Shown in pieces: positions 1-5,405 of a stretch of 5,405 nucleotides of DNA. Source of the stretch: an uncultured Rhodospirillales bacterium (GTDB lineage Bacteria > Pseudomonadota > Alphaproteobacteria > ATCC43930 > CGMCC-115725). Numbering within the stretch: the first letter of the stretch is position 1; every line of letters begins with the position of its first letter. Below the pieces are notes generated by a model. It worked only from the letters and a program-made list of their open reading frames with translations, was not told where the DNA came from and did no database searches. Where the stretch lies: NCBI GenBank assembly GCA_903897565.1, contig CAIUCF010000022.1:1-5405 (forward strand), given 5' to 3'. The position numbers and the translations under genes were made by a program.

Positions 1-102
1 CGGCGAAAGCCGGGATCCAGGCGTTACGCGCGGCGGCGCGGAAGAAGCTCATGTCGCCGCGGACGCGGCTCTTGCCTGGATCCCGGCTTTCGCCGGGATG
101 AC
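1..102. repeat. Large intergenic inverted repeat (REP/MITE-like), left end cut by window
   Basis: Positions 1-22 and 74-95 are perfect 22-base reverse complements. Inside them, 29-35 pairs with 55-61 (7 bp, GC-only), so the unit could fold into a long two-stem hairpin or cruciform. The right arm is followed by GGATGAC (96-102); the matching GTCATCC should lie just left of base 1, which would complete the element. The arm core (CGAAAGCCGGGATCCAG) resembles dispersed palindromic repeats I recall from Rhizobiales-type genomes, but copy number cannot be seen here. There is no ORF with coding character and no T-tract, so a rho-independent terminator is not supported. It ends 39 bases before the NRDE gene start. 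Confidence 0.8.
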
Positions 103-113
103 GGAGGGGAATT

Positions 114-179
114 ATGCCGCGACAATTCTTGGGCCTCGATCATGTGCACGGTCGTAATCCTGCGCCGGCCCGGCCATGA
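114..179 (+). other. Possible 21-codon leader ORF overlapping the NRDE start
   Basis: GGAGG at 103-107 sits 6 bases before an ATG at 114, a near-ideal Shine-Dalgarno arrangement. The ORF reads MPRQFLGLDHVHG and so on, for 21 residues, to TGA at 177-179. It is in a different frame from the NRDE gene and overlaps its first 38 bases. The peptide matches nothing I recognise. It could be a translated leader that couples or tunes NRDE expression, or a chance ORF beside a G-rich repeat end. I lean towards chance unless the arrangement is conserved. Confidence 0.2.
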
Positions 180-885
180 CTGGCCGCTGATCCTCGGCGC
201 CAATCGCGACGAGATGATGAACCGGCCGTGGCGCGCGCCGGGACGGCACTGGCCGGAATGGCCCGAGGTCGTCGCCGGGCTCGACGAGCAGGCCGGCGGT
301 TCCTGGATGGGGCTCAATGATTTCGGGGTCACGGCAGCGATCCTCAATCGCTCCGGCACCCTGGGCAGCCTCGCGGGCAAGCGCTCGCGCGGCGAGCTGG
401 TGCTCGAGGCCCTCGATCATGCCGACGCCGCGACCGCGGCGACCGCGCTGTCGCAGCTCGATCCCGATGCCTATCGCGCCTTCAACCTGATCGTCGCCGA
501 CAATACCGACGCCTTCTGGCTCGCCCATCGCGGCGGCGCCCCGATCAAGGTCACGGCGATCCCGGAGGGCGTGTCGATGATCACCGAGGGCGACCTCGAC
601 GATCTCGCCAGCAGCCGAGTCGCGCGGTATCTCGAGCAGTTTCGCGCCGGCGCGCCCGACGGCCTCGCCTGGGACGCCTGGGCAGCCCTGCTCGCCGACC
701 GTTCGACAGATCCCGCGCGCGGCCCGTTCGACGTCATGAGCTTCGCCCGCGCTGATGGTTTCGGCACGGTTTGCCACAGTCTGCTCGCCCTGCCGGCCCC
801 GGGGATCGATGTCGCGCCGGTCTGGCGCTTCGCCGCGGCGGCGACGGCTGTGCCGCCCGCATGGGAGAACATCCAGACCCGGTGA
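142..885 (+). CDS. NRDE/TANGO2-family protein
   Basis: This is a 247-residue cytoplasmic-looking protein without signal peptide or membrane segment. It opens with Met-Cys-Thr-Val-Val and carries the name-giving Asn-Arg-Asp-Glu motif at residues 21-24, then GGSWMGLN at 52-59, an LNRSG segment near 69, and FGTVCHSLLAL (Cys211) near the C-terminus. These are the hallmarks of the NRDE family, homologous to animal TANGO2. The length is typical for bacterial members. Family knowledge: the fold is thought to relate to Ntn hydrolases, making Cys2 a candidate N-terminal nucleophile after Met removal, and eukaryotic relatives have been linked to heme handling. The bacterial role is unsettled. The start at 142 is chosen because MC at the N-terminus is conserved, although no good ribosome binding site precedes it. 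It is the first gene on this strand here, 148 bases before purC, and may belong to a separate transcript. Confidence 0.9.
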   Translation: MCTVVILRRPGHDWPLILGANRDEMMNRPWRAPGRHWPEWPEVVAGLDEQAGGSWMGLNDFGVTAAILNRSGTLGSLAGKRSRGELVLEALDHADAATAATALSQLDPDAYRAFNLIVADNTDAFWLAHRGGAPIKVTAIPEGVSMITEGDLDDLASSRVARYLEQFRAGAPDGLAWDAWAALLADRSTDPARGPFDVMSFARADGFGTVCHSLLALPAPGIDVAPVWRFAAAATAVPPAWENIQTR

Positions 886-914
886 TTGTGAATCCGGGGC
901 CGGCTTGATATATG
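886..914 (+). promoter_or_regulatory. Candidate purC-operon promoter
   Basis: TTGTGA (886-891) and TATATG (909-914) are 17 bases apart; each matches 4 of 6 bases of the sigma-70 consensus. Read against the alphaproteobacterial form (CTTGAC/CTATAT), the -10 at 908-913 (ATATAT) matches 5 of 6. The -35 begins directly after the NRDE stop codon. Transcription would start near 921, giving a leader of about 113 bases before purC. A second -10-like box, CTATAC/TATACT at 958-964, lacks a convincing -35. The call rests on pattern matching only. Confidence 0.35.
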
Positions 915-932
915 CAGCCCCAACAGATTCAC
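888..932. promoter_or_regulatory. Nested inverted repeats around the putative purC promoter
   Basis: GTGAATC (888-894) is the exact reverse complement of GATTCAC (926-932). Nested within it, GGGGC (896-900) pairs with GCCCC (917-921), with half-site centres 21 bases apart, about two helical turns. The whole is centred near 909-910, on the proposed -10 box. This could be an operator for a dimeric regulator, or a transcript hairpin at the end of the NRDE mRNA. No T-run follows, so an intrinsic terminator is unlikely. It does not resemble the enteric PurR box. Confidence 0.3.
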
Positions 933-949
933 GTGAGGCTTAAGCCGGC
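899..949. repeat. Inverted repeat with 8-bp arms competing with the 888-932 structure
   Basis: GCCGGCTT (899-906) and AAGCCGGC (942-949) are exact reverse complements, extendable by a G-T pair at each end. The downstream arm overlaps a perfect 10-base palindrome, GGCTTAAGCC (937-946), and the first of two CGGCTAT copies (946-952 and 955-961). The left arm overlaps the GGGGC arm of the other structure, so the two pairings cannot fully coexist. A role in leader attenuation is possible only if transcription starts upstream of about 890. Confidence 0.35.
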
Positions 950-1033
950 TATCGCGGCTATACTCACCAGCGTTCGATCGCGAGCCCCGGGATCTCCCCA
1001 GGAACCAGCCATCGGCCCAACCGGGTAACAAGA

Positions 1034-1798
1034 ATGTCCCGTCGCAGACAGATTTACGAAGGCAAGGCCAAGGTCTTGTTCGAAGGCCCCGAGCCCGGCA
1101 CGCTCGTTCAGTATTTCAAGGACGATGCGACCGCCTTCAACAACCAGAAGAAGGGCACGATCACCGGCAAGGGCGTTCTCAACAACCGGATCAGCGAATA
1201 CCTGATGACGAAGCTCGGCGAGATCGGGGTTCAGACCCATTTCGTCCGCCGCCTCAACATGCGCGAACAGCTCGTCCGCGAGGTCGAGATCATCCCGCTC
1301 GAAGTCGTGATCCGCAACGTCGCCGCCGGCTCGCTCGCCAAGCGTCTCGGCATCGCCGAAGGCACCCAGCTGCCGCGCTCGATCGTCGAGTATTATTACA
1401 AGAACGACTCGCTGTGCGACCCGATGGTGAGCGAAGAGCACATCACCGCGTTCGGCTGGGCCGCGACGCAGGACCTCGACGAGATCATGGCGATGGCCCT
1501 GCGGGTGAACGACTTCCTCACCGGGTTGTTCCTCGGCATCGGCATCCGCCTGGTCGATTTCAAGCTCGAATTCGGCCGGCTGTGGAACAATGAAGAGATG
1601 CGGATCGTCCTGGCTGACGAGATCAGCCCGGATAATTGCCGGCTCTGGGACATCAAGACCAACGAGAAGCTGGACAAGGACCGCTTCCGACTCGATTTGG
1701 GCAAGGTCGAAGAGGCCTATCAGGAAGTGGCGCGCCGTCTCGGCATCCTTCCCGAAGGCGGCCCCACCGACCTCAAAGGCCCGAAGATCATGCAGTAG
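1034..1798 (+). CDS. purC: Phosphoribosylaminoimidazole-succinocarboxamide synthase (SAICAR synthetase)
   Basis: PurC ligates L-aspartate to CAIR with ATP, producing SAICAR in cytosolic de novo purine synthesis. The 254-residue protein is the compact single-domain bacterial type. It begins with RRRQIYEGKAKVLFE, the family's N-terminal glycine/lysine strand used in ATP binding. Both family signatures are present: IPLEVVIRNVAAGS (to Ser100, with Glu90 and Arg94) and LVDFKLEFG at 173-181 (Asp175, Lys177, Glu179). DEISPDNCRLWD near 196-207 is also typical. The C-terminus ends in a short LKGPKIMQ tail usual for alphaproteobacterial members. The ATG at 1034 gives the family N-terminus; the upstream sequence has only a weak ribosome binding site. 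It is followed by a 160-base gap before purS, longer than the other spacings in the block, and occupied by a hairpin repeat. Nothing indicates damage. Confidence 0.98.
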   Translation: MSRRRQIYEGKAKVLFEGPEPGTLVQYFKDDATAFNNQKKGTITGKGVLNNRISEYLMTKLGEIGVQTHFVRRLNMREQLVREVEIIPLEVVIRNVAAGSLAKRLGIAEGTQLPRSIVEYYYKNDSLCDPMVSEEHITAFGWAATQDLDEIMAMALRVNDFLTGLFLGIGIRLVDFKLEFGRLWNNEEMRIVLADEISPDNCRLWDIKTNEKLDKDRFRLDLGKVEEAYQEVARRLGILPEGGPTDLKGPKIMQ

Positions 1799-1830
1799 TT
1801 GATGATATTGAGAGTTTCCCCTCTTGTTTC

Positions 1831-1917
1831 GTCATTGCGAGGAGCACAGCGACGAAGCAATCCAGGGCGCCGTCGGCGCGACGTCTCTGGATTGCCGCGC
1901 CTTCGGCTCGCAATGAC
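1831..1917. repeat. Intergenic hairpin repeat between purC and purS
   Basis: The left arm (1831-1865) and right arm (1887-1917) form an imperfect inverted repeat. The outer 11 bases (GTCATTGCGAG) and the inner 9 (GCAATCCAG) match exactly; the middle is diverged and of unequal length. The apex contains another perfect hairpin, GCGCC (1867-1871) with GGCGC (1875-1879). The arms are of a type I recall as dispersed in Rhizobiales-like genomes, so a REP/MITE-like element is the best reading. No T-tract follows. In the transcript it would form a strong hairpin 41 bases before the purS start, possibly affecting mRNA stability or read-through. The remainder of the 1799-1958 gap shows no gene or clear promoter. 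Confidence 0.85.
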
Positions 1918-1958
1918 GGGGTCTGAGAACCGCTAGCCCAAGACGGAACGCCATCACG

Positions 1959-2198
1959 ATGAAGGTCAAAGTCCACGTCACGCTCAAGCCCGGTGTCCTC
2001 GATCCCCAGGGCACCGCCATCGGCCATGCCTTGGGCTCGCTCGGTTTCGCCGGCGCCTCCAATGTCCGCCAGGGCAAGTATATCGAGTTCGATCTCGCCG
2101 AGACCGACCCGAAGGCGGCGCGCGAGACCGCCAAGGCGATGTGCGAGAAGCTGCTCGCCAACACGGTGATCGAAAACTACGCCATCGACCTGGCGTGA
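1959..2198 (+). CDS. purS: Phosphoribosylformylglycinamidine synthase subunit PurS
   Basis: PurS is the small structural subunit of the FGAM synthase complex. In the Bacillus-type enzyme it forms dimers that bridge PurL and PurQ and assist ammonia transfer; it is not itself catalytic. The 79-residue length is the family norm. Recognisable segments are VTLKPGVLDPQGTAIGHAL (residues 7-25), LGFAGASNVRQGKYIEFDL, and the C-terminal MCEKLLANTVIENYAIDL, which holds the family's conserved Cys-Glu-Lys-Leu-Leu-Ala-Asn run. The ATG at 1959 gives the expected MKVKVHVTLK start, with a weak GACGGAAC element at 1942-1949. purQ follows after 11 bases, so these two are clearly co-translated, while purC is set apart by the hairpin repeat. 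Confidence 0.97.
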   Translation: MKVKVHVTLKPGVLDPQGTAIGHALGSLGFAGASNVRQGKYIEFDLAETDPKAARETAKAMCEKLLANTVIENYAIDLA

Positions 2199-2209
2199 CG
2201 GCGGCGACC

Positions 2210-2899
2210 ATGAAGATCGCCGTCATCGTCTTCCCCGGCTCGAATTGCGACCGCGACATGGCGGTGGCGGTCGAGCAGATCGCCGGCGTCAAGCCGATCA
2301 TGGTCTGGCACCGCGAGACCGAGCTGCCCAAGCTCGACCTCGCCATCCTGCCCGGCGGCTTCAGCTATGGCGATTATCTGCGCTCCGGCGCGATGGCCGC
2401 CCATTCTCCGGTGATGCGCGAGATCAAGGCGCGGGCGGCGTCGGGCCTGCCCGTGCTCGGCATCTGCAACGGCTTCCAGATCCTGACCGAGGCCGGGATG
2501 CTGCCGGGCGCGCTGATGCGCAACCGCGGCCTGAAGTTCATCCATCGCCCGGTGACGACCCGCGTCGAAAGCAGCCGGTCGATCTTCACCAGCCGCTATC
2601 AGGCCGGCCAGGTGGTGACCATCCCGATCGCCCATGCCGACGGCAATTATTTCGCCGCGACGGATGTGCTCGACCGCATCGAGGGCCAGGGCCAGGTCGC
2701 CTTCCGCTATTGCGATGCGGCCGGTGCGGTCACGGATGACAGCAATCCCAACGGCTCGGCGCGCAACATCGCCGGCATCTTCAACGAGACCAAGACGGTG
2801 CTGGGCTACATGCCGCACCCGGAACGGGTGATCGAGCCGCTGCTCGGCGGCAGCGACGGCCGCGCCCTGTTCGAAAGCCTGATCGGGGCCCTGTCATGA
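2210..2899 (+). CDS. purQ: Phosphoribosylformylglycinamidine synthase subunit PurQ (glutaminase)
   Basis: PurQ hydrolyses glutamine and delivers ammonia to PurL for FGAM formation. The 229 residues form one class I glutamine amidotransferase domain. FPGSNCDRD is at residues 8-16, PGGFSYGDYLRSGAMAAHSP at 48-67, the nucleophile loop GICNGFQ with Cys86, and PHPER with His203 and Glu205 completing the Cys-His-Glu triad. Length fits the standalone PurQ type, as opposed to the fused large PurL of enteric bacteria. A longer in-frame start at 2141 lies inside purS and adds 23 residues unlike the family, so the ATG at 2210 (MKIAVIVFPGSN) is preferred. Its TGA overlaps the purL ATG in an ATGA arrangement, indicating translational coupling. 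No key residue is missing. Confidence 0.97.
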   Translation: MKIAVIVFPGSNCDRDMAVAVEQIAGVKPIMVWHRETELPKLDLAILPGGFSYGDYLRSGAMAAHSPVMREIKARAASGLPVLGICNGFQILTEAGMLPGALMRNRGLKFIHRPVTTRVESSRSIFTSRYQAGQVVTIPIAHADGNYFAATDVLDRIEGQGQVAFRYCDAAGAVTDDSNPNGSARNIAGIFNETKTVLGYMPHPERVIEPLLGGSDGRALFESLIGALS

Positions 2900-5109
2900 C
2901 CACCGCCACCTACTCCGCCGAGATCACGCCCGAGATCGTCGCCCAGCATGGCTTAAAGCCCGAGGAATACGCGCGCTGCTGCGCCATCATGGGCCGCACG
3001 CCGAATATCACGGAACTCGGCGTGTTCTCGGTGATGTGGAGCGAGCACTGCTCCTACAAATCCTCGAAGGTCCATCTCAAGACCTTGCCGACCACGGGCC
3101 CCAAGGTCATCTGCGGCCCCGGCGAGAACGCGGGTGTCATCGATATCGGCGACGGTCAGGCCGCGATCTTCAAGATCGAGAGCCACAACCATCCCTCCTT
3201 CATCGAGCCCTATCAGGGCGCGGCGACCGGGGTCGGCGGCATCCTGCGCGACGTCTTCACCATGGGCGCGCGGCCGATCGCCAACCTCAACGCCCTGCGC
3301 TTCGGCAGCCCGGATCATCCCAAGACCCGGCACCTCGTCGCCGGCGTGGTCGCCGGGATCGGCGGTTACGGCAATTGCGTCGGCGTGCCCACGGTGGGCG
3401 GCGAGACCAATTTCCACCCCTCCTACAACGGCAATATCCTGGTCAACGCCATGACCGTGGGCCTGGCCGATGCCGACAAGATCTTCTATTCGGCCGCCGC
3501 CGGTCCGGGCAACCCGGTGATCTATGTGGGCGCCAAGACCGGCCGCGACGGCATCCACGGCGCGACCATGGCCTCGGCCGAGTTCGACGACGAATCGGAA
3601 GCCAAGCGCCCGACGGTCCAGGTCGGCGATCCCTTCACCGAGAAGCTGCTGATCGAGGCCTGCCTCGAGCTGATGGCCGGCGATTCGATCGTCGCGATCC
3701 AGGACATGGGCGCGGCCGGCCTGACCTCGTCCTCGGTCGAGATGGCCGGCAAGGGCGAGCTGGGCCTGGAACTCGACCTCGACTGCGTGCCGGTGCGCGA
3801 GACCGGCATGACCGCCTACGAGATCATGCTGTCCGAGAGCCAGGAACGCATGCTGATGATCCTGAAGCCCGGCCGCGAGGCCGATGCGCAGCGGATCTTC
3901 CACAAATGGGAACTCGACTTCGCCGTCATCGGCAAGGTCACCGAGACCGGCAAGCTGGTGCTGAAGATGCACGGCGAGACCGTCGCGGAACTCCCCGTCG
4001 AGCCGCTGGTCAGCCAGGCGCCGCAATATGAGCGGCCGTGGGAGCCGACCCCGGCGCAGCCCGAGATCGCGGCGTCCTCGATCCCGGCGCCGGCCAATCT
4101 CACCGAGACCCTGAAGACCCTGCTCGGAAGCCCGGATATCGCCAGCAAGCGCTGGATCTGGGAGCAATACGACGCGACCGTGATGGGCGATACCATCCTG
4201 CGCTCCGGCGGCGACGCCGCGCTGGTCCGCGTCCACGGCACCACCAAGGGCCTGGCCCTGGTCACCGACTGCACCCCGCGCTACTGCTTCGCCGATCCGG
4301 TGCGCGGCGGCGCCCAGGCGGTGGTCGAGACCTGGCGCAACGTCACCGCGACGGGGGCAACCCCGATCGCGATCACCGACAACATGAATTTCGGCAATCC
4401 CGAACGGCCGCGGATCATGGGCCAGTTCGTCGGCTGCATCCAGGGCATCCGTGAGGCCTGCCTCGCCCTCGACTACCCAGTCGTCTCCGGCAATGTCTCG
4501 CTCTACAACGAGACCAACGGCCAGGGCATCCTGCCGACCCCGGTGATCGGTGGCGTCGGCCTGATCGACGATGTCGCCAAGGCCGTCGGCATCGCGGCCA
4601 AGACCGAGGGCGAGACCCTCGTCCTGATCGGCGACACCAAGGGCCATCTCGGCGCCACCCTCTACTTGCGCGAGATCGCCGGTCGCGAGGACGGCGCCCC
4701 ACCCGCGATCGATCTCGCCGCCGAGCGCCGCAACGGCGATTTCGTCCGCGGCCAGATTCTCGACGGCGCGGTCTCGGCCTGCCACGATTTGTCGGATGGC
4801 GGCCTGCTGATCGGCCTGGTCGAGATGGCGATGGCCGGCGGTCTCGGCGTCGCGATCGAGGCCCTGCCCGCCGGCATTCCCGCCCATGCCGCCTATTTCG
4901 GCGAGGATCAGGCCCGCTATCTCGTCGCCACCAAGGACCCGGAAGCGCTGCTCGCGGCGGCCAGGGCGGCAAGCGTGCCTGCCATGCGTCTCGGCAGAAT
5001 TGCCGGCGCGATATTGACGGGGCCGGGCCTCGATGCAATATCAGTTGAGGAATTGCGACGCATTCACACCGGCTGGCTTCCCGCCTACATGGCGGCCGAA
5101 CCGGCTTAG
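2896..5109 (+). CDS. purL: Phosphoribosylformylglycinamidine synthase subunit PurL (synthetase)
   Basis: PurL uses ATP and ammonia supplied by PurQ to convert FGAR to FGAM. At 737 residues it is the small PurL, requiring PurS and PurQ. It has the duplicated AIRS-like architecture. The first half includes VMWSEHCSYKSSK (46 onward; His51 is the likely catalytic histidine), ESHNHPSF with His97 and His99, DMGAAGLTSSS from 270 and SESQERM near 313-319. A proline/alanine-rich linker lies around 375-395. The second half has SGGDAAL (437-443), DNMNFGNPERP from about 495, SLYNETNG near 535-542 and CHDLSDGG (629-636). The start overlaps the purQ stop by four bases (ATGA) and has no good ribosome binding site of its own, so coupled translation is expected. 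All expected motifs are present, without frameshift. A stop-free antisense frame through the gene is a GC-bias shadow. Confidence 0.98.
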   Translation: MTTATYSAEITPEIVAQHGLKPEEYARCCAIMGRTPNITELGVFSVMWSEHCSYKSSKVHLKTLPTTGPKVICGPGENAGVIDIGDGQAAIFKIESHNHPSFIEPYQGAATGVGGILRDVFTMGARPIANLNALRFGSPDHPKTRHLVAGVVAGIGGYGNCVGVPTVGGETNFHPSYNGNILVNAMTVGLADADKIFYSAAAGPGNPVIYVGAKTGRDGIHGATMASAEFDDESEAKRPTVQVGDPFTEKLLIEACLELMAGDSIVAIQDMGAAGLTSSSVEMAGKGELGLELDLDCVPVRETGMTAYEIMLSESQERMLMILKPGREADAQRIFHKWELDFAVIGKVTETGKLVLKMHGETVAELPVEPLVSQAPQYERPWEPTPAQPEIAASSIPAPANLTETLKTLLGSPDIASKRWIWEQYDATVMGDTILRSGGDAALVRVHGTTKGLALVTDCTPRYCFADPVRGGAQAVVETWRNVTATGATPIAITDNMNFGNPERPRIMGQFVGCIQGIREACLALDYPVVSGNVSLYNETNGQGILPTPVIGGVGLIDDVAKAVGIAAKTEGETLVLIGDTKGHLGATLYLREIAGREDGAPPAIDLAAERRNGDFVRGQILDGAVSACHDLSDGGLLIGLVEMAMAGGLGVAIEALPAGIPAHAAYFGEDQARYLVATKDPEALLAAARAASVPAMRLGRIAGAILTGPGLDAISVEELRRIHTGWLPAYMAAEPA

Positions 5110-5115
5110 TACCTT

Positions 5116-5120
5116 AGGAG
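5116..5120 (+). promoter_or_regulatory. Strong ribosome binding site of the bolA-family gene
   Basis: AGGAG at 5116-5120, within TTAGGAGA, lies 9 bases before the ATG at 5130. It is the clearest Shine-Dalgarno sequence serving a recognised gene in this window. It favours the start at 5130 over an in-frame ATG at 5136, which would be 15 bases away. Confidence 0.75.
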
Positions 5121-5129
5121 ACGACACGA

Positions 5130-5366
5130 ATGGCGATGGCAGCGACGGTGATCGAGCAATTGATCAAAGATGCCCTCCCCGACGCGATCATCGAGATCGA
5201 CGATCTGCGTGGCGATGGCGACCATTACGCCGCTCGCGTCGCCTCGCGTGCCTTCAACGGCAAGACCCGGGTGCAGCAGCACCAGCTCGTCTACGCCGCC
5301 TTCAAGGGCCGCATGGGCACGGAGCTGCACGCACTGGCGTTAGAGACCCGCCCGATCGAAGACTGA
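5130..5366 (+). CDS. BolA-family protein (iron-sulfur trafficking partner)
   Basis: This 78-residue protein spans one whole BolA domain. Visible family features are the N-terminal helix (VIEQLIKDALPDA), the strand and loop IEIDDLRGDGDHYAARV, AFNGKTRVQQHQLVY at 41-55, and GTELHALALETR at 63-74 with the invariant His67. His32 in the GDGDHY loop lies where family members often carry a second cluster-ligating His or Cys, though my alignment there is approximate. BolA proteins bind monothiol CGFS glutaredoxins through a shared [2Fe-2S] cluster and act in iron-sulfur delivery or sensing. Lacking the longer tail of classical stress-type BolA, it looks closer to the short IbaG/BolA2-like group. It begins 20 bases after the purL stop with its own strong ribosome binding site, so it is probably on the pur transcript. 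In many alphaproteobacteria grxD comes next; only 39 bases remain here. Confidence 0.93.
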   Translation: MAMAATVIEQLIKDALPDAIIEIDDLRGDGDHYAARVASRAFNGKTRVQQHQLVYAAFKGRMGTELHALALETRPIED

Positions 5367-5405
5367 CCCCTACGACAGAGTTGCGGGCTTCACGGCCCGA
5401 ATGAC

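Noticed and set aside
959..964. TATACT as the main purC -10 box
   Set aside because: It is a good -10 match, but no acceptable -35 lies 16-18 bases upstream; kept only as an alternative to 886-914.
886..1033. Known purine riboswitch or PurR operator upstream of purC
   Set aside because: I can see neither the conserved loop sequences of a purine riboswitch nor an ACGCAAACG-type PurR box, so neither is claimed.
112..1441. Antisense frames over the NRDE gene and the start of purC (112-777, 471-1031, 929-1441)
   Set aside because: They oppose recognised genes, mutually overlap, and show low-complexity Arg/Gly/Ala-rich composition with no family resemblance.
1831..1917. Rho-independent terminator between purC and purS
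   Set aside because: The hairpin is strong but is followed by GGGTCTGAG, not a T-run, and the repeat resembles a dispersed element.
2141..2209. Longer purQ start
   Set aside because: The 23 extra residues come from the 3' end of purS in another frame and do not resemble PurQ; MKIAVIVFPGSN at 2210 is the family N-terminus.
3036..4031. Alternative-frame + strand ORF of 331 codons in purL, and similar ones at 2245-2739 and 4038-4454
   Set aside because: They are frame-shifted readings of purL or purQ with Arg/Gly-rich composition and no motifs.
2953..4887. Long antisense open frame of 644 codons inside purL
   Set aside because: It runs wholly opposite a convincing, motif-complete purL. Its translation is rich in Gly, Ala, Asp, Arg and His with no recognisable domain, as expected when GC-rich third positions remove stops on the complementary strand.

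Overview
The window looks like GC-rich alphaproteobacterial chromosome. The evidence is the high GC content, the gene order purC-purS-purQ-purL-bolA on one strand, the small PurL type that needs separate PurS and PurQ, and two intergenic inverted repeats (arms like GTCATTGCGAG and CGAAAGCCGGGATCCAG) of kinds I recall as common in Rhizobiales-like genomes. I would not name a genus.

Layout: positions 1-102 hold the visible part of a large hairpin repeat cut by the left window edge. An NRDE/TANGO2-family gene follows (142-885). A 148-base intergenic stretch (886-1033) contains a plausible promoter overlapped by inverted repeats. Then come purC (1034-1798), a 160-base gap mostly filled by a second hairpin repeat (1831-1917), purS (1959-2198), purQ (2210-2899), purL (2896-5109) and a bolA-family gene (5130-5366). 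The last 39 bases show only a short hairpin and an ATG that may or may not start the next gene. All genes are on the + strand. I see no RNA gene, CRISPR array, insertion sequence or convincing rho-independent terminator.

The genes form a de novo purine block. PurQ releases ammonia from glutamine, PurL uses it with ATP to convert FGAR to FGAM, and PurS bridges the two. PurC acts three steps later in the pathway (FGAM to AIR, AIR to CAIR, then CAIR to SAICAR). BolA is an iron-sulfur trafficking partner of monothiol glutaredoxins, and a grxD gene would be the usual next neighbour, just outside the window. The NRDE protein has no firmly known bacterial function.

I found no new biological system. 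The core genes are intact and ordinary. What merits a second look is non-coding: a hairpin repeat splitting purC from purS, symmetric sequence around the putative purC promoter with a competing alternative pairing, and a short ORF with a strong ribosome binding site overlapping the poorly served NRDE start.
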